DNA of 64,000 bases, from contig NZ_JAASAD010000011.1 in NCBI RefSeq assembly GCF_012726175.1, positions 99,125 to 163,124 of the forward strand, given 5' to 3'. The notes below the pieces were generated by a model. It saw only the letters and a program-made list of their open reading frames with translations. It was not told the DNA's origin and ran no database searches. Source of the stretch: Micromonospora sp. HNM0581. Its GTDB lineage: Bacteria; Actinomycetota; Actinomycetes; Mycobacteriales; Micromonosporaceae. Below, one piece after another: positions 30,740 to 40,237 of the stretch (position 1 is the first letter of the stretch; each line of letters begins with the position of its first letter). The position numbers were made by a program, and so were the translations under genes.

Positions 30740-31062
30740 GGTCGGCGCCCGTCGAAGCGGTAGAAGCAGCGTGCCATGGCGTCCCGGGGCGATCGCCAGT
30801 CCGGCAGGTACGGCGAGATGTACGGGCTCAGCCGACTGCTGACGCGGACGAACTCCGGGTGTCGCCGGACTGCTTCGACCGCATCGTCGCCGGCCGAATC
30901 GGTCTCGACGAGATGCAGGTACAGGTCGTGCAGGCGGTACAGCGAACGATGCCGGACCCCGACCAGGCGGGGCAGTTCGGTCGTGTCGGACTCGGCGAAG
31001 ATCCCGGCGACCGCCGACTCGGCGGTCGGGACCACCTTCGCGACGATGAGCGTTCGGTCCAT
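30736..31062 (-). CDS. TcmI-family polyketide cyclase (leftward arm)
   Basis: A 108-residue protein. The ATG at 31062 is preceded by GGGGAGGA. The sequence has the family pattern: IFAESDTTELPRLVGVRHRSL, then SPYLPDWRSPRDAMARCFYRF at the C-terminus. TcmI-like cyclases close later rings of aromatic polyketides and match WhiE ORFVII. It is the first gene of the leftward operon and a paralogue of the cyclase on the rightward arm (32399-32746). Confidence 0.88.
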   Translation of the reverse strand: MDRTLIVAKVVPTAESAVAGIFAESDTTELPRLVGVRHRSLYRLHDLYLHLVETDSAGDDAVEAVRRHPEFVRVSSRLSPYISPYLPDWRSPRDAMARCFYRFDGRRP

Positions 31063-31466
31063 GCTGGTCCTCCCCGTAGGCCGGTCGGACGCCACCGGAT
31101 AGGTCCGGACGGCTGCTGCCAGGATGCGGAGCACCGCGTCACCCGGCCGTCACCGACACCCCCGGCAGGCACCAGCGTCAGTGACGCTGTGTTGACGCAA
31201 GCTGTGGTTCAGCTGAGCAGCACCGGTAGCTGCCGTCAGCAAGATTGGCCAGTTCAGAGGGCGTCTCACAGAAGGTGCGGGGTTGCATTACCGACAAAAT
31301 CGTTGACTCAGAGTAACGGCTATTGATAACTTTCGTAGCGGTCAGACCCGGCACCGCACCCCGCGCACGACGGCACGACGGCACGACGAGTCGACGGTGG
31401 CGTCACGGCGGCCACGCCGGACCCGGCCGAGACCCGCAGTCGACGCGTTCCGCAGGGGGTGCCGCC
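31063..31466. other. Divergent control region of the polyketide locus
   Basis: About 400 bases without a gene between the leftward and rightward arms. The part from about 31180 to 31345 is clearly AT-richer than its surroundings. TTGAC occurs at 31192 and 31303. It should hold the promoters of both arms and the likely binding sites of the SARP regulator, although I could not identify a convincing set of heptamer direct repeats. Confidence 0.55.
31303..31330 (+). promoter_or_regulatory. Candidate promoter for the SARP gene
   Basis: TTGACT (31303-31308) and GATAAC (31325-31330) are separated by 16 nt and face the SARP gene. The segment is AT-rich for this genome. This is a pattern match only. 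Confidence 0.4.
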
Positions 31467-32306
31467 GTGGCCGCCGTTCCGCCCACGCCCACCACAGGTC
31501 AACACGACGCCGACATCCGGCTGCATCTGCTCGGCGGATTCCGCCTGACCCACGGCGACACACCGGTGGTGGTGCCCCGCGGACTGCAACGGATCGTCGC
31601 GCTGATCGGGTTACGCCCCGGCGCCACCCGTACCCACCTCGCCGGTCTGCTGTGGCCGGAAGCCACCGAGGAACGAGCGCTGTCGTCACTACGGACCGCG
31701 CTGTGGCGACTGCGTCAGGATCCGTACTGCCCGCTGACCACCGCCGCGGACACCGTCCGCCTCGACCCGCTGGTCCGCGTCGATGTCGACCTGCTCGTCA
31801 ACACGGCCGGCCGGGTTCGGGACGGCCACGCCCCCGATGACGCCACCGAGGCGCTCGCCGCCGGTCGGCACGACCTACTGCCCGGCTGGTACGACGACTG
31901 GGTGCTGGCCGACCGCGAACGGCTGCGCCAGCTTCGACTGCACATGCTGGAACAGGTGGCCGGCCAGCACCTGGCCGCCGGGCGGCACGGCGAGGCCCTG
32001 GAAGCGGCGTTGGAGGCGATGTCCGCCGAACCGCTACGCGAGACACCACACCGGCTGGTCGTGCGTATCCACCTCGCCGAGGGAAACGCCTTCGAGGCGG
32101 TACACGCCTACTACGTCTACCGGGAACTACTGCTACGCGAACTGCGGCTGGAGCCGTCACCGGCCATGAGCGCGCTGCTCGCGGAGACCCTCGAACCCAT
32201 CCGCCAGGCAAGTCGGCCGACCGGCGGACCCCGCCGGCACCTGGTCACCCGCACCACCTCCGGCGGCCCGACGACGATGCGTCACCGCACCGATCCTGGA
32301 CGTTGA
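31467..32306 (+). CDS. SARP-family pathway activator
   Basis: The GTG at 31467 follows AGGGGG. The 279-residue protein has an N-terminal OmpR-like winged helix (IRLHLLGGFRLTHGDTPVVVPRG, with LLWPEATEERALSSLRTALWRLRQ) and a bacterial transcriptional activation domain (about 110-250, with AGRHDLLPGWYDDWVLADRERLRQ). SARPs activate antibiotic or pigment clusters by binding direct repeats near the -35 region. It lacks the ATPase part of AfsR. Codon 49 is an in-frame TTA (31611-31613), a rare codon that depends on the bldA tRNA. It lies between the two arms of the cluster. Confidence 0.92.
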   Translation: MAAVPPTPTTGQHDADIRLHLLGGFRLTHGDTPVVVPRGLQRIVALIGLRPGATRTHLAGLLWPEATEERALSSLRTALWRLRQDPYCPLTTAADTVRLDPLVRVDVDLLVNTAGRVRDGHAPDDATEALAAGRHDLLPGWYDDWVLADRERLRQLRLHMLEQVAGQHLAAGRHGEALEAALEAMSAEPLRETPHRLVVRIHLAEGNAFEAVHAYYVYRELLLRELRLEPSPAMSALLAETLEPIRQASRPTGGPRRHLVTRTTSGGPTTMRHRTDPGR

Positions 32307-32398
32307 CGGGCAGGTGACTGCCCGGCCGGCAGGGTGGGACCAGAGCGGCCCGGCATCCGGTGGGTGTGCCGGGCCGAACCACCGGTGAGAGGGATTCG

Positions 32399-32746
32399 AT
32401 GAGCCGTCTAGTCATCGTCAGCAGAATCATCCCGGGCGCGGAGGGGCGCGTGGCGCAGATCTTCGCCGAGTCCGACGAGACCGAACTGCCGAGCCTGACC
32501 GGGGTACGTCACCGGTCCCTGTACTGCCTACACGACCTGTGCGTACACCTGATGGAGACCGACGACGTCGGCGCGGACGCCCTCGCGGCGGCCCGCAACC
32601 ACCCGCTGTACCAGCAGGTCAACGAGCGCCTGTCCGCGCACACCTCGCCGTACCTGCCCACCTGGCGCTCGCCACGCGACGCGATCGCCAACTGCTTCTA
32701 CCGTTGGGACGGCGCGGACGTTCCGGCTCCGCGTGTGGCCGGCTGA
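32399..32746 (+). CDS. TcmI-family polyketide cyclase (rightward arm)
   Basis: A 115-residue protein; the ATG at 32399 follows GAGAGGGA. It is closely similar to the cyclase at 30736-31062: both have IFAESD, TELP, GVRHRSLY and SPYLPxWRSPRDA. It is expected to close a ring of the aromatic polyketide. It lies 12 nt before the FAD monooxygenase, so the two are co-transcribed. Confidence 0.88.
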   Translation: MSRLVIVSRIIPGAEGRVAQIFAESDETELPSLTGVRHRSLYCLHDLCVHLMETDDVGADALAAARNHPLYQQVNERLSAHTSPYLPTWRSPRDAIANCFYRWDGADVPAPRVAG

Positions 32747-32758
32747 CCGGGCGGGAAC

Positions 32759-34108
32759 ATGACGACCCGCGCACCGCACGTCCTGGTCATCGGTGCCGGC
32801 ACCGGTGGCCTCTGCCTGGCGCACGGGTTACGCCGGGCCGGGATCAACGTGACCGTCTACGAACGACACCGGGCACGTGGCGAGGGACTGCTCGGCTACC
32901 GGGTGGGCATCGGTCCGACCGGTAGTCGGGCCCTGCGTGACTGCCTGCCGCCGGAGCTGTTCGAGATCTACCTGGCCACCTGCGCCCGCTCGCCCCGCTA
33001 TTTCAACGTGCTGAGCGAGAAGATGCGCCACACCGCGTGCTTCCCGCTCCGACCGGACACCCACCCGGTCGACACGGAACGGTCCGTGGCCCGGATGACG
33101 CTACGGCAGGTACTGCTCACCGGCCTCGATGACGTGGTGCACTTCGACCGCGCCTTCACCCGGTACGAGCAGCACGACGACGGCACGGTCACCGCCCACT
33201 TCGCCGACGGTGGCACCGCCAGCGGTGACCTGCTCGTGGCGGCGGACGGTACGCACTCGACGGTCCGCCGTCAGTACCTGCCGCACGCCGTCATCCGGGA
33301 CGCCGGCACGGTCAACATCGCCTCCCGGGTGCCCCTCACCGCACACACCCGATCACTGCTGCCGGAGAGCGTGCAGCGGGGCATCTCGCTGATCTTCGGC
33401 ACCGGTGGCGTGATGGGTGTACTGCACGTGATGGAGTTCAAGTGGGATCGCGACGGGCGGCTCAAACCGGAGACCAGCTCGGCGGATGCGAAACTGCTCG
33501 CCGACTGGTCGGGGCTGCGGCACGACCCCACCCGCGACAACATCAACCTGGTGGTGTGGAGCACGGCCCGCCGGTTCCCGTCGGACGTCATGCGCCGCCG
33601 GGGCACGGAACTGATCAAGGTTGCTTTGGAGCTGACCGGCAACTGGCATCCTCACCTGCGGGAGCTGCTCAGCCTGGCCGACCCGGACAGCGCCCTGCCG
33701 ATCCGGGTATCCACCTCGGAGCCGGTGCCCCCGTGGAAGAGCAGTACGGTCACCCTTCTCGGTGACGCGATCCACACGATGACACCGGGACGGGGTGTGG
33801 GCGCCAACACCGCCCTGCGCGACGCGAACCTGCTACGGCGTCAGCTGCTCCTCGCCACCACCGGTGAGAAGACGCTGCTGCAGGCGGTTGCCGACTACGA
33901 GGCGGCGATGGTGCCGTACGGCTTCGCAAGGGTCGCCGACTCGCTGGGCCGCAGCGGCACCAACGGTGACGACCGCATGTACCAGCCGGTTTTCGGCCGG
34001 CTCGCGCTGCTCGGTGCCCGGGGATACTTCCGGGTCACCAGCCGGGTTCCCCGGTTACGACGCAAGTTCGTCGACGACTTCTACACCTACCGGGGTGAGC
34101 AGGACTGA
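32759..34108 (+). CDS. FAD-dependent aromatic hydroxylase/monooxygenase
   Basis: A 449-residue PHBH-type flavoprotein. The N-terminal dinucleotide-binding motif VIGAGTGGLCLAHGL, the DG motif LLVAADGTHSTVRR and the FAD motif VTLLGDAIHTMTPGRGVGAN are all present. It should hydroxylate the polyketide using NAD(P)H and O2, like the divergent hydroxylase of whiE loci. Two leucines (residues 24 and 433) are encoded by TTA (32828-32830 and 34055-34057). A hairpin follows immediately and ends the rightward arm. Confidence 0.91.
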   Translation: MTTRAPHVLVIGAGTGGLCLAHGLRRAGINVTVYERHRARGEGLLGYRVGIGPTGSRALRDCLPPELFEIYLATCARSPRYFNVLSEKMRHTACFPLRPDTHPVDTERSVARMTLRQVLLTGLDDVVHFDRAFTRYEQHDDGTVTAHFADGGTASGDLLVAADGTHSTVRRQYLPHAVIRDAGTVNIASRVPLTAHTRSLLPESVQRGISLIFGTGGVMGVLHVMEFKWDRDGRLKPETSSADAKLLADWSGLRHDPTRDNINLVVWSTARRFPSDVMRRRGTELIKVALELTGNWHPHLRELLSLADPDSALPIRVSTSEPVPPWKSSTVTLLGDAIHTMTPGRGVGANTALRDANLLRRQLLLATTGEKTLLQAVADYEAAMVPYGFARVADSLGRSGTNGDDRMYQPVFGRLALLGARGYFRVTSRVPRLRRKFVDDFYTYRGEQD

Positions 34109-34117
34109 TCCTCGTCG

Positions 34118-34149
34118 CGGCCCCGGCACCCGCCGTGGTGCCGGGGCCG
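34118..34149 (+). terminator. Hairpin terminator at the end of the rightward polyketide arm
   Basis: CGGCCCCGGCACC and its perfect complement GGTGCCGGGGCCG enclose a 6-nt loop, starting 9 nt after the monooxygenase stop. It marks the likely right border of the cluster. Confidence 0.75.
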
Positions 34150-34334
34150 TGGCACGGTCGACGTCACGCACCACGGTCACCCCACCGTCAGTTCCGTGCC
34201 GGACACCTGCCGTAGCCTCCACCCGTCCGGTACGGACTGTTACCTGGGCTGTCTGTCGTCCCCGTCGCGCGTATGCGAAGCTGCGGCGAGTTTTTCTCGC
34301 GACGATCCGGACGTGAACCTCAGGGAGGGATACC

Positions 34335-35159
34335 GTGGGCGAGTCCTTCGGGAGCTGGCTGATACTGCTCGTGGCGCTGCTGGCCGGGCTGGCGGTGGGC
34401 TGGGTACTGCTTCGCGGCCGGCGGGCGGAGCCGCCCGCTCCGACGGCCGGTGCGGCGAGCGGCGTGACCGCCGAGGCGAGCGGGGCGGCCCCGGCAACCA
34501 CCGGGACCACGCAGGCTACCGCCGTCACCGAACCGACGACCGAGTCCGCTTCCGCCGCACCTGCGGACAGCGGAACCACCACTGCGGCGGCCGAAGCCGA
34601 CGCGCCCCCGGCCGCCGACGCGAAGCCGACGGCCGGCACCGGCGGGAAGCCGGAGACCGGTCACGGCTCCGCCGAGGCGACGCCGGCCACCGAACCCGAC
34701 ATGGACGACGTCGCCCCGCCGTCCGTCCAGAGTGGACCGACGGCGGACGCGACCTCCGAACCTCGGCCCGTGACCGCCACCCCGCCGGTCCGGCCGACGA
34801 TCACCACCGGATCCGAGACGGTATCCACCACGGCCGCTCCGGCCACCGACACGCCGGTCGCAGCCGACCCCGTCGCCGCACCCGAGCCAGCCGAGCCGGT
34901 CACCGTGGCCGAGCCGGTCACGGCCGCTGAGGGGGGCACTGGCGAGGCCGACGACTTCCGGCGCATCCAGGGAGTGGGGCCGAAGATGGCGGCGGCGCTG
35001 CACGGCGCCGGCATCCGGACCTACCGGCAGCTTGCCGACCTGGACGAAGCGGCGCTGCGGGAGACTGTCAGAAGCGCCGGGCTACGTGCCACCGCCAGCC
35101 TCGCCAGCTGGCCCCAGCAGGCGAAGGTGCTGGCCGCCCAGGCTGACAGCGAAGCCTGA
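34335..35159 (+). CDS. Membrane-anchored protein with C-terminal helix-hairpin-helix domain
   Basis: A 274-residue protein. GTG start at 34335 after AGGGAGG. One N-terminal membrane helix (SWLILLVALLAGLAVGWVLL) is followed by about 170 residues of Ala/Thr/Pro/Glu-rich, probably disordered sequence. The last ~65 residues form an HhH-like domain (DDFRRIQGVGPKMAAALHGAG, TYRQLADLDEAAL) of the kind found in DUF4332 and other DNA-binding or flap-nuclease-like proteins. The role is unknown; a membrane-tethered DNA contact is possible. Confidence 0.8.
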   Translation: MGESFGSWLILLVALLAGLAVGWVLLRGRRAEPPAPTAGAASGVTAEASGAAPATTGTTQATAVTEPTTESASAAPADSGTTTAAAEADAPPAADAKPTAGTGGKPETGHGSAEATPATEPDMDDVAPPSVQSGPTADATSEPRPVTATPPVRPTITTGSETVSTTAAPATDTPVAADPVAAPEPAEPVTVAEPVTAAEGGTGEADDFRRIQGVGPKMAAALHGAGIRTYRQLADLDEAALRETVRSAGLRATASLASWPQQAKVLAAQADSEA

Positions 35160-35328
35160 GAACCCGGAAGCCGCCGGTCGCGGGACGCCTCGTGGGCCCC
35201 GCACCGGCGGCTCGGTGCACGCCGTCCCGGTGACCGCTCCTCGACCGACGGCCGCCGCCGTTAGCCACTCGACGCGCCTGGGTACAAGTCCCGAACCTGG
35301 CAACCCGAACCGTCTCGTGGAGGAAGTT

Positions 35329-35535
35329 ATGCGCGGCACGTCGATATTCGGAGTCCTCGTGGTGATCTGGCTCGTCATCGGTGCCATCGCTGCGGGCCAG
35401 CGCGGCTACTACAACGACGAGGAAGCCAACTGCGCCGAGGTCGGTACGATCCTGGTGACCATCGCCGCCGGGCCACTCAACTACGTCGGCGCCAATCCGA
35501 AGGTCGACTGCGAACTGCCCCAGCCGTCTCAGTGA
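35329..35535 (+). CDS. Small membrane protein, unknown function
   Basis: A 68-residue protein; the ATG at 35329 has an ideal GGAGGAA site. It has one strong membrane helix (IFGVLVVIWLVIGAIAAGQRG) followed by a short tail with two cysteines (in NCAEVG and DCELPQ) that could form a disulfide outside the membrane. The longer overlapping frame upstream is not supported. A strong hairpin follows. Confidence 0.75.
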   Translation: MRGTSIFGVLVVIWLVIGAIAAGQRGYYNDEEANCAEVGTILVTIAAGPLNYVGANPKVDCELPQPSQ

Positions 35536-35553
35536 CCCCGGTGACACACGATC

Positions 35554-35585
35554 AAGGCTCGTGTCCGGCGTCGGACACGAGCCTT
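35554..35585. terminator. Perfect 13-bp hairpin between convergent genes
   Basis: AAGGCTCGTGTCC (35554-35566) and GGACACGAGCCTT (35573-35585) are exact complements around a 6-nt loop. It ends the small membrane protein gene and, from the other side, the beta-helix protein gene. Confidence 0.85.
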
Positions 35586-35618
35586 GTCGATGTTTCGGGT
35601 ACGGTGCCGAACTCCGGC

Positions 35619-37190
35619 TCAGCGGAAGCAGTGCGCCACCGGCACCTTGCTTCCCACACAGTTGGTCGGAGCGTTCTCGACGACGACGCTGTCGTCGTCG
35701 ATCTTCATCTGGGCCCGCTCGGCCTGGATTCCGCCAGCCTCGGCGGTTGAGTTGTTGCCGGTGACGTGGCTGCGGTAGAGCGAGGTCGAACCTGCCGTCA
35801 CGAACATCCCCGCCCCCCGCGACCGGTCACCGGGCGCGACGTTGCCCTTGATGTCGCTGCCCCGCACGAGCAGGTTCGACTTCTCGGCGTGGATGCCGCC
35901 ACCGTCACCGCGAGTGGTGTTCCCGCTGATTGCGCTGTCGTCCACCGGCAGCAGGCCCTGGAAGGTGGAGACACCACCGCCCTTGACGGCGGCGACGTTG
36001 TCGCGGACCGTCAGTTGCCGCAGCACCAGCACCGCGTCCGAGTTGGCCAGCCCGCCGCCGACCTCGGCGGTGTTCTCTGCCACCAGCGTGTCGAAGACCT
36101 TGGTGCGGGCGGAGAAGCTGGCGAGCCCGCCCCCCTGACCGGCGTAGTTCCGCACGAAGGTGGAGGAGTGGACGTCACCTGCGGCACGGAAGTTGGCCAA
36201 GCCACCGCCGTAGCTGACCGCCCTGTTGTGCCGGAACTCGGTGCGGTGCACGGTCATGACGCCGCCGTTGAGCAGACCCCCGCCCTTGCCCTGGGTGCCG
36301 GCGGCCCGGTTGCCGATCAGTCTGCTGTCGCTGATCTCGAGGTTCCCGTCGTTGAAGATGGCACCGCCGCCGCCCTCGGCCGACATCGAGGTGCTGCCGA
36401 CGACGGTGACTCCTTCGACGACCGCCGTGGCCCCGTGCACGATGTGGATGCTGCCACCCTCCGCCGCTGAACGGCCGTTGCGCAGGGTGACGTCCCGGAG
36501 TGTCAGTTCGCCGCCGTCGCGGACGGTGAAGAAACGGAAGTCAGGTGTGTTGGGTCCCCGGACGATGCTCGCGCCGGAGCCCTCGACGGTGATCCTGTGG
36601 TAGATCACGGGTAGGCCGGCTGTGTCGTCGGCGGGGTTGCGTGGTGGTGCCTCGGCGTCTCCGGGATTCTCGGCGGCATCGGCGGCCTCCCGCGCGTCGC
36701 GGATGCCACCGTCGTACTCGTCGGGTTGCTGGAACGCGTGATGCAAGGTGTAGGTGCACTTCTCCGCCAGACGCAGCGTGGCGCCGCCTTCGGCGTTCGC
36801 CCGTACCAGCGCGGCGACGAGCCGGGCGGAGTCACAGGGAACCGGCATCACCGTGCCGTCGGGTGCGCGCCCGTGGTGCCCGGTCGACCTGCCGGTCGCC
36901 GCGCCCGGGTCGTCCGGGGCGACACCGGAGCCGTGGCGCCCTTCGGGCCGCTGCCGGTCCCAGCCCTGGCGCTGTGGTGTCTCGTCGCTCTCGGGTAGGT
37001 CGTGCTGGAACATGGCGGCGGGCTGGCCCGGGTTCGGTGCCGCCGGTTCACCGTCGGCAGCCGAGGCGGTGACGACGGTCAGGCCTGCCGCCCCGGCCAC
37101 CAGGCTGCCCGCCACCAGGCCACCGGCCAGCAGCCACCGGGACCGCCGACCCGGTCGGGTCGACCTGCGGCTCCCTTGGTACGTGGACAT
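35619..37190 (-). CDS. Secreted right-handed beta-helix protein
   Basis: The ATG at 37190 follows AGGAGCG. The 523-residue protein has an Arg-rich N-terminus and signal segment (WLLAGGLVAGSLVAGAAG), a disordered Pro/Gly/Asp-rich region, and from about residue 200 a run of short repeats with GGGLAN/GGGI and N-x-A patterns spaced about 22-26 residues apart, as in parallel beta-helix (pectate-lyase-like or POMP-like) proteins. No catalytic lyase residues are evident. It is probably a cell-surface or extracellular adhesive or carbohydrate-binding protein. Confidence 0.8.
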   Translation of the reverse strand: MSTYQGSRRSTRPGRRSRWLLAGGLVAGSLVAGAAGLTVVTASAADGEPAAPNPGQPAAMFQHDLPESDETPQRQGWDRQRPEGRHGSGVAPDDPGAATGRSTGHHGRAPDGTVMPVPCDSARLVAALVRANAEGGATLRLAEKCTYTLHHAFQQPDEYDGGIRDAREAADAAENPGDAEAPPRNPADDTAGLPVIYHRITVEGSGASIVRGPNTPDFRFFTVRDGGELTLRDVTLRNGRSAAEGGSIHIVHGATAVVEGVTVVGSTSMSAEGGGGAIFNDGNLEISDSRLIGNRAAGTQGKGGGLLNGGVMTVHRTEFRHNRAVSYGGGLANFRAAGDVHSSTFVRNYAGQGGGLASFSARTKVFDTLVAENTAEVGGGLANSDAVLVLRQLTVRDNVAAVKGGGVSTFQGLLPVDDSAISGNTTRGDGGGIHAEKSNLLVRGSDIKGNVAPGDRSRGAGMFVTAGSTSLYRSHVTGNNSTAEAGGIQAERAQMKIDDDSVVVENAPTNCVGSKVPVAHCFR

Positions 37191-37381
37191 CAACGCTCCT
37201 GCCTCTCGTGCATGCGGAACACGGCCGCGCCGAATCGGGCGCGGGGTGGCTGACCTCGCCTCAACCACCAGAGGCCACCGTACGGCGACACATGGTGTAA
37301 ATCAGGGCATAAGTGAACGGGTAAGCCGTTCGGCTTCGCATCCGTGCAAAGGCCACGTCACCGAACGGTGGCGGTGATTGG

Positions 37382-39472
37382 TCAACCGCCGACGTGGATG
37401 CCAGGGCGGCGTGCCGGATCAGGCTCGGATTTGCGCAGAATCTCCCGCACCACCGGCGGCGTGTCCCCACGACCGAGAATGAGATACCGCAGCAGGTGGG
37501 CGATCGGGTTGCCCTCCGACCACTCGAAGTGGGCGTGCGGACGTACGCCGGTCGCATCCCGCAACGCCAGCAGGATCGCCGCGATGGCGTTCGGCGCCGC
37601 CGGGCTGCTCGCCCGCAGCACCCGGTAGCCGCCCACCTCCACGCCACACACCCGAAGCACGTGGCGGAACCCGGAGGGATCCACCACGTCGATCTCCAGG
37701 AAGAGCACGTCGGTCGCCCCGGGGACCGGGTTCAGACCCCGCTGGGCGCGCTCCTTGATGGTGTACTCCTTGACCGACCCGATGTGCCGCTTGTTGGCGA
37801 TCACGTGCAGCCGGCCGTCGTGGGCCACCGAATCGGCGATGAACCGCCGCGCCGTCTCGTCGAACTCGACCCGCTCGGCCCGCAACTCCGTGGTACGACT
37901 CACCCGCGACACCAGCGACACGGCGATGACACCGAGGATGAACAGCCCGGAGATGGCGATCCCGTCCGGCTTCTCGAGCACGTTCTCGACAAGCGCGTAC
38001 AGCAGCACCACAGTGAGCAGCGTGAAACCGGCAGCGACGGCGCGTTGCCGCCGACCGGCGGCGGCGACGGCCACCGCGATCGCCGCCGAGACCATCATCG
38101 CCAAGATCCCGGTGGCGTACGCCCCCGCCTGCGCGTCGACGTCGGCGCGGAACACGACGGTCAGCACGATGCAGATGAGCGTGTAGACGATCACCACAGG
38201 GCGCACCGCCCGCGCCCACTCCGGCGCCATTCCGTACGACGGCAGGTAGCGCGGCACAATGTTGATCAGCCCGGCCATCGCTGAGGCACCGGCGAACCAC
38301 AGGATCAGTACGCTGCTCACGTCGTAGGCGGTACCGAAACCCTCACCCAGTTGCGCGTGGGCGAGGTACGCCAGCGCCCGCCCGTTGGCGGCACCACCCG
38401 GCGCGAACTCCTCAGGCGCGATGAGCACCGCCGTGACAAAGGTCGAGGAGAGCAGGTAGACCGACATGATCAACGCAGCGGCGGTGAGCAGCCGCCTGGT
38501 GTTGCGGATCCGGGCGACCAGCCGGGCCGGCGCGTCGGGCCCCTGCCCCGCCACCAGCGGCATCATGCTGACCCCCGTCTCGAACCCGGACAGCCCCAGC
38601 ACCAGCAGCGGAAACGCCAGCGCGGCGGTCAGGGCCACCTCGCCCGGGCCGCCGCCGGCCGTCAGCGCCGCGGTCCAGTCCGCCAACGGACGGGGGTCAC
38701 CGGCCAGTTCGACGAGCGACACCCCCACGATCACCGCGTTCAGGCCGAGGAAGGCGACCACCAACGGGACGGCCACCGCCACCGCCTCCCGGAAGCCGAG
38801 CAGGAACACGGCACCGAGGATGAGCAGCAGGACGACGGTGACCCCGACGGCGACGCTCGTTCCACCGAACCACTCCGGCAGGTACGGGTTCTGCAGCACG
38901 TGCACGGTGGCATCGGCCGAGGAGAGGGTGATGGTGACGATCCATGACGTCGCCACGAATCCCAGCAGCACCAGCACGAACATCTTGCCGCGCCAGAACG
39001 GCAACAGACGTTCCAGCATCGCCACCGACCCCTGCCCGTGCGGACTGTCCCGGGCCACCCGGCGATACATCGGCAACATGCCGAACAGGGTCAGTGCCAC
39101 GATCAGCAGCGTCGCCACCGGCGACAGGGCACCGGCCGCCAGGGCGGCGATACCGGGCAGGTACGACAGGGTGGAGAAGTAGTCGACCCCGGTCAGGCAC
39201 ATCACCCGCCACCAGGCATGCGACCGGGCCTGCCCCTCGACGGTCTCCGGACCGACCGGCTGCACCCGGTGGACGAACAACCACCGGCGCAGCCGGCTCT
39301 CCGGTGCCGACGGGCCGGACGGCACGGCCACCCGCTCGGGCACGGTGATCCGACGCCCCGCCCGTTCCCCCTTGCCTGTCGGGTCCCGCGCGGCACGCAG
39401 CTCCGATTCGACCGCGCCGGTCGCCGGGCGGCGGCGCTCGCGGCCCCGCCGTGCACTCGTCCCGTCCCCCAT
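37382..39472 (-). CDS. APC-superfamily membrane transporter
   Basis: A 696-residue protein. About 80 N-terminal cytoplasmic residues are followed by about 12 hydrophobic helices (from [26 protein letters not shown] to [27 protein letters not shown]) and a C-terminal cytoplasmic domain of ~200 residues. The first helices show the APC-type [13 protein letters not shown]. Substrate not determined; amino acids or K+ are possible for this family. The C-terminal domain ([19 protein letters not shown]) may be regulatory. Confidence 0.82.
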   Translation of the reverse strand: MGDGTSARRGRERRRPATGAVESELRAARDPTGKGERAGRRITVPERVAVPSGPSAPESRLRRWLFVHRVQPVGPETVEGQARSHAWWRVMCLTGVDYFSTLSYLPGIAALAAGALSPVATLLIVALTLFGMLPMYRRVARDSPHGQGSVAMLERLLPFWRGKMFVLVLLGFVATSWIVTITLSSADATVHVLQNPYLPEWFGGTSVAVGVTVVLLLILGAVFLLGFREAVAVAVPLVVAFLGLNAVIVGVSLVELAGDPRPLADWTAALTAGGGPGEVALTAALAFPLLVLGLSGFETGVSMMPLVAGQGPDAPARLVARIRNTRRLLTAAALIMSVYLLSSTFVTAVLIAPEEFAPGGAANGRALAYLAHAQLGEGFGTAYDVSSVLILWFAGASAMAGLINIVPRYLPSYGMAPEWARAVRPVVIVYTLICIVLTVVFRADVDAQAGAYATGILAMMVSAAIAVAVAAAGRRQRAVAAGFTLLTVVLLYALVENVLEKPDGIAISGLFILGVIAVSLVSRVSRTTELRAERVEFDETARRFIADSVAHDGRLHVIANKRHIGSVKEYTIKERAQRGLNPVPGATDVLFLEIDVVDPSGFRHVLRVCGVEVGGYRVLRASSPAAPNAIAAILLALRDATGVRPHAHFEWSEGNPIAHLLRYLILGRGDTPPVVREILRKSEPDPARRPGIHVGG

Positions 39473-39582
39473 GCCCCCGCCTCACCGTCGTCGAACAGAC
39501 CGTAGGTGGTGGTCCGGTCGGCCCCACCGCATCGCGACACGCAGCACCCGACCGGGTCCGTCACCGGGCCCCACGGCCACGG

Positions 39583-39975
39583 TCAGCCGTCAGCTGCGGT
39601 CAGCACCCGGGCCAGGTCGGCGGGGTCGGCCACGGTGACCGTCACCCCGGGATGACGCGGCCAACCGCCGGGTAGCAGGGCCGGTACCGGCCGCACGAAT
39701 CGGACACAGAGACCGGCTGCCGTGTTGGTGCCGAAGGTGACACCGGCGTCAGCGCCGGACAGGTGCGGGCCGATCACCCGCCACCAGCGGTACGGGCCGC
39801 CGCTCTGCACATCCGCGACGTTCTCCCGCTCGGTACGTAGCTGCCACGGACCGAACCTGATCAGCAGTTCGTCGGAGTCGACCCGCACCCAGGCGGTCCC
39901 GGGACGGACCCCGACCAGCGCCAGCAACCAGCGGAACCGCGACGCGAAGCGGAACTCGAAACGCTGGACGGTCAT
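39583..39975 (-). CDS. Conserved hypothetical protein
   Basis: A 130-residue soluble protein with an even mix of beta-forming residues (FEFRFASRFRWLLALVGV, ELLIRFGPWQL, GVTFGTNTAAGLCVRFVRP). The ATG at 39975 was chosen because the upstream frame is Arg/Pro-rich and shadow-like. No family name is recognised; it resembles conserved actinobacterial proteins of unknown role. Confidence 0.6.
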   Translation of the reverse strand: MTVQRFEFRFASRFRWLLALVGVRPGTAWVRVDSDELLIRFGPWQLRTERENVADVQSGGPYRWWRVIGPHLSGADAGVTFGTNTAAGLCVRFVRPVPALLPGGWPRHPGVTVTVADPADLARVLTAADG

Positions 39976-40077
39976 CCCCGGACTCCGGGACATCCTGGAC
40001 GGGGCGCAGCGGCGGGCCACGGTCGTGACCGCGCGGCACGGTGCGGGAAGACGAGGGTCATCGTCCCCGCGTACCCC

Positions 40078-40118
40078 GCAGGGGCCGGCCGACACCCCCC
40101 GGGCCGGCCGGCCCCTGC
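40078..40118 (-). terminator. Candidate terminator downstream of the DUF5995 gene
   Basis: GCAGGGGCCGGCC and its exact complement GGCCGGCCCCTGC flank a 15-nt loop. It sits 120 nt beyond the stop of the leftward DUF5995 gene. The surrounding 120 bases are C-rich with repeated CCCCGTGG pieces and hold no gene. Confidence 0.45.
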
Positions 40119-40237
40119 TCCCCGTGGTCCCCCCATTTCCCGTGGCCCCCCGTGGCCGCCTCCGGACGTTGCCGCCCGGAAATCGGATCGGATGTCCCCG
40201 CGCCCTCAGCCCGGAACGCGGGGACCCCCCGTCCCGG

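Noticed and set aside
31063..31466. SARP-binding direct repeats
   Set aside because: Scattered TTGAC and TTCAG pieces exist, but not at 11- or 22-nt spacing, so I do not call sites.
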